A DNA stretch of 60,428 bases. Origin: Ectocarpus siliculosus (lineage: Eukaryota; Sar; Phaeophyceae; Ectocarpales; Ectocarpaceae). Position 1 is the first letter of the stretch; the number at the start of each line of letters is the position of its first letter. The DNA lies in NCBI GenBank assembly GCA_000310025.1, contig FN648785.1, positions 113,246 through 173,673 on the forward strand. Direction: 5' to 3'. The translations under genes and the position numbers were made by a program. The notes below the pieces were generated by a model. That model saw only the letters and a list, made by a program, of their open reading frames with translations, searched no databases and was not told where the DNA came from. Positions 47,501 through 57,599 of this stretch are shown piece by piece.

Positions 47501-49189
47501 CTACAGGAGTGGTTTCGACATTTCCGTGCCTCTTCCTTCCAACAAGGCGTTCAACAATCTGGCCGACGTTGCCGCTTGGGATCGGAACTTCTTCCTTACA
47601 ACAAAGGTAGTATGAGACTTTGACGTCCTCTGTTGCTATGTGTTGCCACGGCTACTGAAGCTGTTGTTCGTGGACCGAAGGCTGATCTAGTCATCTCGCC
47701 ATCTCAAACACTCAGAGGGTGGCCATTGACACTCAGAGGGTGGCCATTGTGACATACGTAGCCTGCGTGTAGATGGCTCGCTCTGTCACGCGTCTTTCAC
47801 TAGACATGTCAAACAGTGACGTCGGAATCGTAAGGGACACATTAGCCGCCTAAAACATGCTTGTCTTGCTTGAACGGAAAACTCGTGTTGATCGGCAGTT
47901 CGCATACATGGTGACACCTCTGATCATTACACCAGAATCCCAGTACAACTCAACCAACAATGTACTGACCAGCACACAGGACCCGTGTATGCATACTGCT
48001 ACTCCAAATTACCTTGCACACACAGCGAACTGTTTCGAAAGATACAAACGCCTTTTCGCGTTCGGTAGCATAAGATAGTAGCGGATAACGCGAAGTCCCC
48101 CACCTGACACGTGCCTAGCGATGCTGGTTGTAGGAGCGTTATAAATAGTTCGGATATGATCCCAAAATAACGACGTACGTTTTCTCAGCGAGCTGCCGTG
48201 CCTGTTCTTCGTACCATTACCGTACTGCTTGATTGCGCGAATAGGGTACATTATACCTTAGCGGGCACGGTTCGGGGGAAAGGATGAGTCTTGTGCCCCT
48301 CCAGGACGAGGCCAACGGAGTGATCATGTCATTGCACTGCTTCGAAATCCACGACGAGCACCTACTCCCGGAAAACGTCGAGTACTGCCGAGCGCTGAGC
48401 GACCGGTACGGCGACCATAGCTACGAGAGCCTAATGAACTCCACCTTCGGGTTGGTTCCAGCTGGCCGGTCTCCCGGCACGTACCGTCTCGGAGAGGTAA
48501 TGAGCGCCGGGTCAATTCCCGTGTTCGTAGGCTGGGACCTGGTTCTCCCATTCAAGGAGCTAATTGATTGGTCATCGTTCTCTTTCGCGTTTGCACCGGA
48601 TCAAGTGGGGCCGCAAATGGTGAGGACCCTGCGGGCGGTTCCCCGAGCGGAGCTGGAGCAAATGCAGGTATTTCACTTGATGTTCTGGACATAGTGCGGT
48701 ATAATAGTTGGGTGAGAGAGTGGTACATGGCGTGTACATATACCCTGGCGTGTCGTGCCACTCATGGCCCGCGTAGGGATGATCGTCGGGAGATCGTAAT
48801 ATTCGGTGCCCACCTGGGCCTTGAATAGTGTATTGCACGCACGGTTACGTTCTCAGAGTCTCTCTGCGTTGTCGGTAAATCGGCTCCTCATGACAGCTCG
48901 TTGAGCTGGGCAAGCACACGTTGAATTTCTCGAGCAGCACATCTCAAGTTCAGGCACAGCGAGTTTATACCCCATTCGGTCAGCCCCCAGCAAGAGGTTC
49001 GAATTCGTAATAACAAGGTCCCGCTCTCGTTTCGTATGCCATGTGACATGACGACGGATCGTCGTGAAGCGTAAGTCGCTCAAGGCTCATGGGAAAATCT
49101 TCGGGGTGGACCAGGACATCTTCGTTCCAAGCGCTAGAATCATGCTTGAAATTCTTCAAAGGCGGCTAGGACACCGGATGGCGCGATGA
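29541..49189 (+). CDS. GT47 exostosin-like glycosyltransferase, four exons
   Basis: Proposed exons are 29541-30121, 47435-47606, 48245-48667 and 49115-49189, giving about 416 residues. Phases fit at every junction: AG|G (Arg), then phase 0 twice. Exon 1 has an N-terminal hydrophobic anchor or signal (YHALILLLFSTAAA), an IYVFD motif and PRWNGGANHLLVDMSD, typical of the exostosin N-terminal half. Exon 2 has YRSGFDISVPLPSN. Exon 3 has STFGLVPAGRSPGTYRLGEV and AGSIPVFV...LPF, the exostosin sugar-nucleotide-binding signature with its Glu. Exon 4 encodes a short helical tail to TGA and is the least certain. GT47 enzymes act in the Golgi lumen on cell-surface or wall glycans; the acceptor is unknown. 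No frameshift or stop is seen. The first intron is unusually large. Confidence 0.8.
32560..32825. repeat. Short direct repeat, two copies
   Basis: CCTGCTSCCGCCGTCTCGCC followed by a CTCGCTGTG-like tail occurs near 32561 and 32779, about 217 bases apart. No other role is seen. Confidence 0.6.
33340..33810. repeat. About 200-bp tandem repeat bounded by C/G runs
   Basis: Two near-complete units begin GTGTCTAAACACCCCCCCGG (about 33360 and 33549). They run through TATCACGAAATCCATCGTAC and end CCAACCTGCCCCCCGGGGG. A third partial unit starts near 33775. An inverted copy lies at 38600-38800. GTGTCTAAACAC is itself nearly palindromic. No coding frame is shared by the units. Confidence 0.85.
34147..34610 (+). 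repeat. Dispersed non-coding repeat R450, copy 1
   Basis: It starts with a G-run followed by ACTCATAGTCGTGCATGCCG. It continues through ACGGAGCACGCCGGGTTCTC and ends in a hairpin, GGTTACCG...CGGTAACC, around an A-rich loop. Copies 2 and 3 at 35012-35410 and 37470-37930 share the same order of words. Confidence 0.88.
34592..34826 (+). repeat. Three tandem copies of a unit of about 65 bp
   Basis: GGCTTGTTTTACAACGTCGT followed by TGCCAAGCGACGAAAACCCA and GATGGCAAACACC occurs three times in a row (starts near 34624, 34689 and 34759). Single copies occur next to the other R450 copies near 37408 and 37957. Confidence 0.9.
34912..35011. other. Assembly gap of 100 N
   Basis: Exactly 100 N lie between R450-type sequence and a run of G. 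A round 100 is a common placeholder for unknown size. The gap lies inside repeated DNA, so a collapsed or mis-joined repeat is possible. Confidence 0.98.
35012..35410 (+). repeat. Dispersed non-coding repeat R450, copy 2
   Basis: It has the same word order as copy 1 from the G-run to the A-rich hairpin region. It lacks the CTTCCAGAGACAGTTGTAAG segment present in copies 1 and 3, and its hairpin arms are degraded. Confidence 0.85.
36137..36490 (-). CDS. Hypothetical ORF with a Cys cluster
   Basis: This 117-codon frame has a CLRCPC...C pattern near its C-terminus, possibly metal-binding, and a Ser/Arg-rich N-terminal part. I do not recognise a family. It lies antisense within the large intron and may be fortuitous or part of a decayed element. 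Confidence 0.2.
   Translation of the reverse strand: MEIPNHAHRGLVLWYFISTIGKASAESGDRSVSANLGESWLPRAEKVARSSRKLVQLRCDREAFLASKAKSNGENSFPVEGMTCLRCPCTLVAGRGLCEEHEVVKELGSALSNLGRG
37378..37945 (+). repeat. Dispersed non-coding repeat R450, copy 3
   Basis: It is preceded at 37378 by the GGTAACCTGGTTGCCGAG leader, followed by a single TTGTTTTACAACGTCGTT unit. The R450 body runs from about 37470 to 37930, ending in the GGTTACCG...CGGTAACC hairpin. The leader then starts again at 37923, so the arrangement is periodic. Confidence 0.85.
38600..38800 (-). repeat. Inverted copy of the 33.3-33.8 kb repeat
   Basis: On the minus strand it carries GTGTCTAAACACCCCCCCGG, GGCACCAACGGAGGCAGGAC and GCCCCAGCCTGTCCCCCC in the same order as the tandem units at 33.36-33.74 kb. 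Confidence 0.75.
39423..39870 (+). CDS. Candidate two-exon gene, product unknown
   Basis: An open frame from Met 39423 reaches AG|GTAATC at 39676. A second open stretch follows CAG at 39745 and runs to a GTATGT donor at 39871. The split codon AG|C keeps phase. The second part (RIDSDDWEIWAGKQSLVIQ) looks protein-like but matches no family I know. The 69-bp intron is much shorter than others in the window, which lowers confidence. It lies in sense orientation within the large GT47 intron. Confidence 0.22.
40850..43416 (-). pseudogene. Decayed Ty1/copia element (gag, reverse transcriptase, RNase H)
   Basis: Minus-strand pieces lie in copia order. Gag core: 43416-42727 (GRIRVFLAVEGLEQTLDHTH and HLPPEYD). 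Reverse transcriptase: LYGLKQ near 41870, then 41709-41332 with LYAGIRHSRD and HLMWPANQTRPDILNAF. RNase H: SRTQKSVKLSFTEAEYAGM near 41190-41235, then FKHIDLRQHFIREHV near 41040-41090. Several frame changes and stops separate them. Integrase is not recognisable between about 42040 and 42400, so a deletion is likely. No LTRs were found. It lies antisense in the GT47 intron and is much older than the element at 21.8-25.6 kb. Confidence 0.85.
44700..45420. repeat. Degenerate CTTCCATGGAAG palindrome array
   Basis: Perfect CTTCCATGGAAG occurs near 44809 and 44885, among many one- or two-base variants (CTTCCATTGAAG, CTTCCATGAAAG, CTTTCATGGAAG) and half-sites spread over about 700 bases. It is the same word as the clean array at 5893-6017 but older-looking. 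Confidence 0.85.
45700..47103 (-). CDS. Possible nested antisense gene, first exon GT10 fucosyltransferase-like
   Basis: A minus-strand open stretch from 47103 reads into a consensus GTAAGT donor after CDIECSN (about 46943). Its motif order (PVIMAWSGD..., GWVPTLGGF..., CDIEC) recalls the N-terminal part of GT10 fucosyltransferases. Further candidate exons are about 46114-45982 (CAG|GG...GATTCTGCAG|GTATGC, with LVQRSDRMLEIDEDLTTTSL) and one after CTGCAG near 45848 (TLHGLGFDYARNPSDLDDL). I cannot show that the three belong together, and the catalytic GT10 motif is not visible. The locus lies entirely inside the first intron of the GT47 gene on the opposite strand. Confidence 0.3.
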
Positions 49190-49657
49190 GCGTCCATCTC
49201 CGCCTGAAGAAAAGAGTAAGGCGCTCTATTGAGGCGGTGTCGGAGTTGAAATGAATTCGTGATTCGTTCTTATGAGGAGGCGTGGTAGGTCGTGCAGTGA
49301 CATTGTGCCGCACTTTTGCGTAAAGCAGGGTGGGGAGTCTTCGGCGCCCGTTGTGGATCTCTTGAAGGTGCACAAGATGTAGTAGAACCTTCGATTGGTT
49401 TATTGAGTAAATTGTTTTGGTGAAAATAATCGCAATTAGGTACGTCGTAGTTTGCTAGGTATTGTTCTCCACCCCAAATCGGGAACACGATAAAAATCTA
49501 TGGGGGTGTTTGATTCAATTAATTTTTTTGGGGTTTGGGGAGTACATGTATGTTGCCTCGTGTACGCCAAGTGAGGCAAAATATTCGGTTGTTCTGTGGA
49601 GGAGTGTCTTCTAGGTTTATTATGAAATGATTGTGTCCCAGTGGTTGGGTCTCCGAC

Positions 49658-50033
49658 ACTTTGTACAGTTTTCACAAATGACCCATGGGTGACCCGTGGG
49701 CCTCCCATGGGCACCCCGTTAGGCCCATGGGCGGCCAGTGACAGACCTTCAACCGAACCAGTGTACTCCTCAACAATAGATTATCTGCTATGGAACGGGC
49801 GCTATAGCGGAAAATGACCCTAACGCTAACAGTAACCCTAAGCCCAAGCCCACACGATGCGTGCTAGGTTGGCGCTGGTGGCTAAGTTCTAGGTCAATGC
49901 AGGTGGCATAGTTTTATGTTGATGTGCTGATGGCGAAGTTGTAGGTTGATATGCCTACGGTGGGCATTTCATGGGCCGCCCATGGGCATGCCCATGGGTG
50001 TCCCATGGGCGGTTTAGCGAAACTGTCAGTAGT
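49658..50033. repeat. Foldback repeat with CCCATGGG palindromes at both arms
   Basis: The left arm (49658-49735) and right arm (49962-50033) are imperfect inverted copies: ACAGTTTTCACAAATGACCC versus, inverted, ACAGTTTCGCTAAACCGCCC. Each runs into clusters of CCCATGGG or GCCCATGGGC. The interior at about 49819-49850 carries telomere-like CCCTAACGCTAACAGTAACC followed by GTGCTAGGTTGGCG. No protein is encoded. Confidence 0.65.
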
Positions 50034-50784
50034 GTGGGATATTGGGCAGGTATGGATGTTTCGTTGTATTGTGTGTTCATGTTGTTTGGAGGTGTGTTAT
50101 GTCATCGGTGCTGCTGTATCACAGGAAACAGTATGGTTGGACGCACCACAGCGGGTATGAGTAAGGCATTTGGATTCGGCTTACCGAGAAGAACCGAGAT
50201 GTATCCGCATCGTTGGGACATGGGTCTGAATCTTGGCGCAGGCAGCGCAGTCATACGAATCGGATTTTTCTGACACCGCGTGGGGGAACCCTTCCGTGCG
50301 ACCACGAACTGGAGCTCCTATGCGCTGCTGTACGATAGAAATACAGTGTATGTGAGCGCTGATCTGAACGTGATGAAAACAATACTCAAACAATAAAATG
50401 AGCAAAGGTTGGTGTGGCCTACCTGTGCCCCTCCTATTCCACAAGCACCATAGCGTGTTATTCCCACGGTGTAAGTAAATGGCTCAACAAGAAAAGTGAC
50501 GTGGACAAAGACTTTTGGGCCACTATCTACATAGTCTGGGAGGGGTAGAATGAAGATGGTGGGCAAGGTTGAATATTCGCGGATTTGCGGTGTTGGAACA
50601 ATGCGCGACGCCAATAAATTTTATTCGCCTACAGGCACGCATGTAAGCCATGCATATTACCGACGGAAATAGTGTGTGAGAAACGAGCGTCACGAACTCG
50701 TATGTTTTTCTTGTTTCTTCCACCTCTCGCTCTACTACAGGCAGGCGCAGTTTCCCTCCAACCAGCAACTACATGAAACCGGCT

Positions 50785-50885
50785 AGAATCCCTAACGCTG
50801 ACCCTAACCCTAAACCCACCCAATAGGTGCTAGGTTGGCGTTGGGTGGCTCAGTTCTAGGTTGGTGTGCCGGCACTGGGGTTAGG
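50785..50885. repeat. Second copy of the telomere-like interior word
   Basis: CCCTAACGCTGACCCTAACC, then AAACCCACCCAATAGGTGCT and AGGTTGGCGTTGGGTGGCTC, matches the foldback interior near 49819-49900 in order. It lacks the CCCATGGG arms. Confidence 0.7.
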
Positions 50886-50889
50886 TGAA

Positions 50890-52360
50890 TAGTTTTCGTA
50901 GGCATTGCATGTTGGTCAAGGTGTATTCCATCCATACAGGAACTCAACGCGAAAACAGGCGAGTGTGGTACGTACGAATGTCATACGATGGCGTTTTTCC
51001 GGCGGTGGTAGACGGTTTGGCGGCTTTGGCTTTAATGACGTCGGCGGAGGCGGTGGACCTAAACACTGCGGCAACGTATTCTGAAGCTGTAGCTTCAGTC
51101 TCACATTTCAATATCCGTGGGTGGAACTTTTATTCGCATAGCCCACCCCTTGCCAGACCCTGTCTCAAATGCCGATCTCGAGCTACAGTATAAATTTCGT
51201 GGCGCCCGAAGTATGGTTCGGTAGGCAATTGCAACCCATTACCCCTCCCCGAGTTTCAGGAGCTTCCAGCTGCTGTGGCCGACACGACTCGGCCTGCACT
51301 GTTCCTTGTCTGTGTCGCCATGGGAACGGCCGGTTGAACAGCGAAAGAGGGTCCTGCGTGCTGCGCGCCACAATCTTTTTTTTTTGTGATTTTCTTCTGG
51401 AGTGACCATGCTGCTGTTGCTGAATTGCTTCAGACAAGGTTGTTCGTGTCTGTCGCTTTGGGGTGTTCGCGTCGCGTAGTAGGCGATGCGCGTCGCTTAC
51501 TTTGTCGCCTGTTGTGTCGTTATACATGAAAAGCAACAGCAGCACAACAGTTGAGACAGACAACAACAGGCCTTTTTTTCTCTCTTGCTGCATATGCATG
51601 GGTGGTGTGCATCGTAATACTGTAGTCTACGCGGCATATGCATGGGTGGCATACATCGAATAAGGGTGTTGATTCTTTTGAGTCTGCTGCGTAGTCAGTC
51701 GTAACTTGAGCGACAAGGTAGATGGCAGCACAATCTTATTTACAACAGAAAGTGAGGAATGACAACCAACAGTCTGCTGCTCTGTGCAGCGGTGCACATC
51801 TATCGCGGACGGACTGTAGTTCGTCATTTTTTTTGTTCTCACTTCGTCGCAGAAGGATGAAAGTCCGCACTACTCTAGTCTAGTTCTAACTCGGCGACTT
51901 GTGGTTGTTGTGTTTGGTGTTGCTGAGCCCACTTCGGATACCGCCGTTCGGTACAGATGTCTGACAGCCTGCGGTGGGCCAAAGGGACGAGAGTGAGTGT
52001 CTTCTCGAGAGTGAATGCCGTGTCTTCTCTCCGCTCTCTTCTTTTTGTCTACCTGTCTCTCTCTCTCGTCTTTCGCCGGTGGGGTCCCAACCATCTCGAA
52101 CTACGTCAACCGCAGTGGTTTCGCATCTTGCTGAGTAAAAGACTACCCGTGCACCGGGCTGCTGCATGAGAGGCGATGTGCGCTACCTGTTTTATGTCAA
52201 GCAATGGACTTGGGGGCCTAATGCTGGACATGCAGTGCTATGTGACATGTTCCAGCGGCCCAGAGCGAGCGACGACCACGGTGGGTTTTCTATGCTTCTT
52301 TTGCCCTCAAGCCTGTCGCGCCCGGGCTCCCACACAATCTTATATGTGGATTCACTGTTA
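50890..52360. other. No recognisable gene
   Basis: I see no coding signature or known element here. A small duplication GCATATGCATGGGTGG is present near 51590 and 51634. Confidence 0.35.
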
Positions 52361-52369
52361 TAAAGGTAA

Positions 52370-52740
52370 ATATTTGACTGTTATAACAGTGAATTGACTG
52401 TGATAACAGTCGGCTCACTCCTATAACAGTCATCGCTATTTCACTGTTATGGCAGTCAGTTCACTCACTTTCATAAGAGTCAGCTGAATCCTATGAAAGT
52501 GAGGTGTCAGTTCACACACCTTTATATCAGTCAGCTGACTCTTATGAAAGTGAGGTGGGTGCACGTTACTAACAGTCAGTTTGGGGACTTTTATATAAGT
52601 GAAACGATATGTCAGCTGACCCTTAAGAAATGAGGTGTCACACACTGTAATAACAGTTTGCTGACTCTTATGAAAGTGAGGTGGGTGCACATTACTAACA
52701 GTCAGTTTGGGACTTTTATAAAAGTGAAACGACTGTCGTG
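52370..52740. repeat. Array of ACTGTTATAACAGT / ACTTTTATAAAAGT palindromes
   Basis: The perfect 14-bp palindrome ACTGTTATAACAGT lies at 52377-52390. Variants (CTGTGATAACAG, CTCCTATAACAGT, CTTTTATAAAAGTG) recur every 20-35 bases to 52740, separated by GTGAATTGACT- or CAGCTGACT-like spacers. The part around 52530-52590 is repeated near 52665-52720. No protein is encoded. Confidence 0.9.
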
Positions 52741-53305
52741 CCAAGAGTCACCTTTAACAGCCAGGCGGTGAAAATGACTTTGATTTTGGAGCAGTTCTGC
52801 AGCTCTCATCAAGAATCGGAACGATGGGACGAGCACATACTTGCCCAAGCGCATTATTGCATCATAGAAATATGCAACTTCAGTTACAGGTTCCAGTCGC
52901 ATGACGTGACGAAGGTAATGCGATATGGCGATCCTCGGGCAGGAAAGCCCGTACGTGTAGTGCACCGCATACATAAGACGACCCCCCTGTGCAGCCAGAA
53001 GGATTCTCACGTGTGTGTACGGCTGGTTCACCTAGGTTCGCACATACCGCCAGCAAGACGTAAAGGGATAAAGGCACATTGCACCCGCCGACAACACCTT
53101 TGATACCACCGCGGGCCTTCCTCCGACGACGCAGATGAACCCCACGGCAGATGAACAACCTCAACGAAGGTCGTTGAGTGAACCACTCAACCGGTGACAG
53201 TAACCACTCAACCCGTGACAGTAGGTCCCCGATCCTATTCGACGATCGGTGAATGCCAATCTAGACCCGCAAAAACAGCGGTGAATAGCTGACCAAAGGC
53301 AAAGG

Positions 53306-56300
53306 TTACACCACAACCAGAACATGTACAGCATCTCTCCACCACCGATCTCCATCGAAGTTAGGGTGCTGGCTCATCAGTTTGGACCTGAGAAGGGTCT
53401 CATTCCGAACAAGGATGGCGTGGTTGAGGAAGAAGTCCCTCAGCACTTTCGGCATCTGTTTGACGACGACCCCAAAGCCCAGAAAAGCAGGGGAAAAGCA
53501 TGGCAGCATAAAAAAACAAAACACGACGTGGGCGCAAAAATCGGTTTTGTGATGGTGTGGGCGTGCATGTTGGCAAGACAGTCGGAAGACAAGAGACAGA
53601 CCAGATCGCACAAGAACATGTATACCCTGGACGTTTCGTGTGTGCTGTCTCGCATTAATGAAAACACCCTGTTGTGCCGTCGCCAGGGAAACGCCAAGTC
53701 TCTGTTATGAAAGTGAGAATCACTTGTTACAAAAGTGAACTAACTGTTATAAAAGTGATTCAACTATTATGAAAAGTGAACTCTTTTTCCGGGGTAAACA
53801 CAAAAGACAAGAGGGCGGGTGAGCACACATGTACATTTTGACACTCTACCTTCAAGCCAGCTGTTGCTGCTTTCCGCCCGACTTGAGTTCCACCGAAATT
53901 CTTCCTGTCCTTCGGGGCTTGTCCGCCAGAGCGTGGGATCGTCGCGGGCCTCCGGCGAATTGAAGATAGCGCAGTTAATCTGTCACAGTATATCGCAACA
54001 CGAGTCCCAGGGCACGAGGCAATCGAAGTTACATGACGGGGTGGCGAAGCAAGGTTAGCTACCGTGAGCATCGGGGTCCCCGCACATGTCGGTCGGGGTC
54101 TCCGCACAGGGTGCGCGGAGAAAAAGCGAGTTCCAAATATTTAATTGACTTTCCGCACAGGTATCGCGGTCTCCGCACGCCTTTGCAATCAGAATCTGAC
54201 TAGGACTTTTCAAAGGCGTCCGCACATCCGATACTTACGGTAGTCAAAGTAAAGTTGGAACATTGTTTCCCACGCGTTCACTCTTTCGGTTGTGTAGAAA
54301 GAAATGTCACTCGTACCTCATTGTGAGACCGGAAGTGGAATCTTGAGGACGCCAGAGCAAAAGGAAGCCGAAGACCAATGACCATGACAAAAGGGGTCGG
54401 AGGAACACACGAAAGCGGCAAGGGAAACGTTAGCAGTGGTACTTGTAGGTCGCCGTGTAGGCCGCGGTCAGATGCAGCGGTTGGGCTAGGACCCGGTTCG
54501 CGAACAGGTTGATAAGCGGTGACAAAACATGACAGGCAAGCCCCACGTGAAGTAGCTATGACCAACTACAGAGGTACAACACACCCGCTATTGGTATTGG
54601 TCCCCTACCTGGAGCTCAGCAAAAACGAGTAGACACGTCATCGGTGGCACGGGAAAAAAGGGAATTAACAGTAAAAGATAACCTGTCCACGATGTAGCGA
54701 CACATCAGCCAGCCCAGGTGAGGGTGCAAGAGGCGGTATTCCAGGAGCCGGCACGCGAGGTCGCAAAACAGGATTCCAGGCCTGGAGAGAGGGTCAGGCC
54801 ATATTAGATCCAAGGCCGCGAACACGCACTCCATGCCCTCGTGAGCTGCAAGAGCAGAGATTCCCGAAATACCTCAGTTGAGGGTGCCCACCAGATGACC
54901 GTATGAGTTGTGCCTTGAAAACATCACTCGGAAGAGTTTGATGTCGTCAGGCTGGGTGGACAGGCAGCAACAGCGAATATCGACGTGTCAAAACAACGTG
55001 TTGTTTTTCGAGCGGAACGAGACGTTCAGTAATCGGCGCTTCAGCACAAGCAGGGATGGACACAACATGCAAACTCTCTTTGCCGTTCAACATATTCTAC
55101 CAGGTTCAGGGTTGTACGCATGTACGCATGTACTACCGCCGTCGGACTCGAGGCCGCTATTCACGAAAGGAAAGGCAAAACCTTTTGGGACGAGTCATAG
55201 GTTCCTCTAAGGCGATGGCACGCCGATAGACAGACACACGCCCTGCTGGTTGAAAACATCACAAACACCAACAGATTATATAAGTTGTGTACCAGTAAGG
55301 GCGTACGTCGGACATACCTCCACTTCGATGCCAGCAGCCCGCATCCTTTGCTTGCGCCGGTAGTCTCCGAAGTTGTTGAAAAATTTCCACCGCCTTTCCA
55401 TGTCAGCGTGTTCTGCGCAGGCCAAGCTCCCATCCTCATGGTCGTTGAGGCACTCGGGGGAGGTAACGGCGCAGCGATGTTCGTAGATAGGAGCGTGGTG
55501 CTCGCAAAACCTTGGGTTTGTTAGACAACAGGCGGGGGCGGCAGTGTCGGGTGCGACGGCAAGGATGGGAGCTTAATTCGCAGGATGCAAGTGCTGGGAA
55601 GTGCAGGCTGTAGTAGTCGACATAAGAGACGGCGTTCGAGGCATGCATGCACGCCTACACGTCAGACGTGCGAACAACAGGGTACACACCGTTCAAGGAG
55701 AGTGGCATAAGGGAACACAGGTAACACGAAACGTATGAAACGATACAGTTTAACAACTTACTTAGCCTAGTGTTGGACTTGCTGCAACCGCCAAAAGATA
55801 AACTGCTTACCGCCGAAGCGCGTAACGGAGCTCATGAGCGACAGCAAACCACCGATACATGTCTGAAATACGTCGCCCTACCAACAGCATCGCGCAAAGC
55901 GCAACCGGGAATTTCGGTACTCCTCATGAAGTACACTCGCAAATCGGCGACGTACCCGATTTCGTACTCCTCACCTGGCCCCACTGAGGTTGGGCAGATC
56001 ATGGGTGCACTCATGCACCGCACAGCAGGGCCCCCGGGTGTTGGTGATGCCGTCAATCACAGCCGCTTTAATGGAACACAGCTGCCCGTCAACCTCGATT
56101 GTTTGGCGCAGAGGTCGCAGCTGTGTCTGTGCCAAGCCACGTTCTCCCAGAAACCCTCGTTTTAATACACCATCAACTCACGGAGACCCAATGATTTGCC
56201 CCGCTTTGTTCGCCGTCGATGTCTCGGACCCATACCAACCGTGGGTTCCCCACGGCAAGGGTCAACCCTTCCGGCGGGAAGGTTAGCCAGGGACCTTTGT

Positions 56301-57507
56301 CGCAATAAATCGCACAAGGAAGTCAGGGGAACGCAGTCAAGCTGCAGCAATACGGAAAACAGGGAATAGTGTGCAATGAGCATCATCCAACGATGGCGAA
56401 GCAAAGGGAAACCAGCTTCGAGTGCGATGGACAACCAAAACTAGCCACATTTGGTGGTCCCGTTTCATTCGGATGCCAACAAGGTACACCAACACGGCAC
56501 CACCGTCTATCCGCCATCACAGCGAGTGCTCTACGCTGTGAAACAGTCGAGACGGGTACTGGCATGCGTATCCCAGCAGTGTTGTGATGGCCACGCCCGC
56601 GACAATGCAATGCAGATACGCACCTACGCCTTGCGCCATTTTCAGAGTCGCCAGGAGCGACCAACACTCCAGGACCGTGTCAACCGCCAGCGGCGGCGAT
56701 CCGTGCCCTCGATCACGCAAGACTGTATCGTTGTAGACGTTGCAGATGGCAGTGAAGTCGACTCTGGTTGGGGGGGTTGTTTGACATGAGGTCGGCGACA
56801 AAACGAGGGGATACGAGAAACGAGGGGATACGAGGGGACAGTGTCAGCGGACGTCAACGCAGTGTCAACAATAGAAATAAAAGCTTGCAGGCAGAGGCAA
56901 GGGACGAGTTTGCGAGCGAGGGGGGATAGCTGCACCAGTGGGACAAAAGTTATGCCGAAGAAAAAACGCAACTTGCGGTGGGCGAAAGTCGAGGTCCAAC
57001 GACAAAACAGCGTCCCGTCTGGATGTACCCCTTCTGTCAATATCGGGGACACTTTCTGAACCCACCTCATCCTCGACAGAGTAAGAGCGACTTGCGTCAG
57101 GAACGCCACGGACAGAACGCACTTCCCGGACTTGTTGCTGATTTCTTCGGGGATGCCTTGGTCCCAGGCGTAGAAAACGTGCCAGGTTGTGCCATCCGGC
57201 CACTCTGACGGCGATTGTTCAGGTAGTAACTGGACCCGCACACTCGACAAGTCTTCACATAGTGCCGCATAGGGTAGCACTCGTCCACCCCATAAAACGC
57301 CGATTGGAGAAATGTCACTGTCATGGCTACGTCGTCGCAAGACTCGTTCGGGCAGAACACTCCAGCATACTGCACCGATCTCGCTACAAATCCTGCAGCA
57401 GCTTGCGAACCGTTGGGAAGAGATCTCTGATACGCCGCGAATACGTCCCCTACGCCCCCCCCATTGTCACACAAGTCGACTAAGGCCTGGTACTGCGCTA
57501 CGGACAA
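53306..57507 (-). pseudogene. KDZ-type (CxC5/CxC6) transposase-like gene, second copy, frameshifted
   Basis: Minus-strand exons run in the same order as the copy at 11.0-14.6 kb. CxC5-like, about 57507-57066: VFCPNESCD, CRVCGSSYYLNN, then FYAWDQGIPEEISNKSGK after a frameshift near 57205. CxC6 first half, about 56156-55975: WHRHSCDLCAK, a frameshift near 56090, then AAVIDGITNTRGPCCAVHEC. CxC6 second half, 55510-55317: RFCEHH...ACAEHADMERRW; the junction is in phase. Catalytic-type exon, 54845-54683: LFCDLAC and YIVDR. Exon near 53990-53860: INCAIFNS and WNSSRAESSNSWLEG. Last exon, about 53490-53306: QMPKVLRDFFLNHAI. The cysteine clusters probably bind zinc. Two frameshifts suggest a pseudogene. 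A palindrome cluster sits in the last intron. Confidence 0.65.
53705..53785. repeat. TTATAAAAGTGA repeat cluster in an intron
   Basis: CTGTTATGAAAGTGA, CTTGTTACAAAAGTGA, ACTGTTATAAAAGTGA and CTATTATGAAAAGTGA follow one another at about 20-base intervals. These match the 52370-52740 array and lie between the last two exons of the minus-strand transposase-like gene. Confidence 0.8.
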
Positions 57508-57599
57508 GTCATACGTGCCCGGAAAGATGCTGCTGCTGCCCTACTCATGGTCAGGCTCGTCGGGTTGTTATTGACGTCTCGACGTAGATTGGATTGCTG

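Noticed and set aside
49819-49850. True telomere
   Set aside because: Only a few degenerate CCCTAA words, internal to the contig and inside a foldback repeat.
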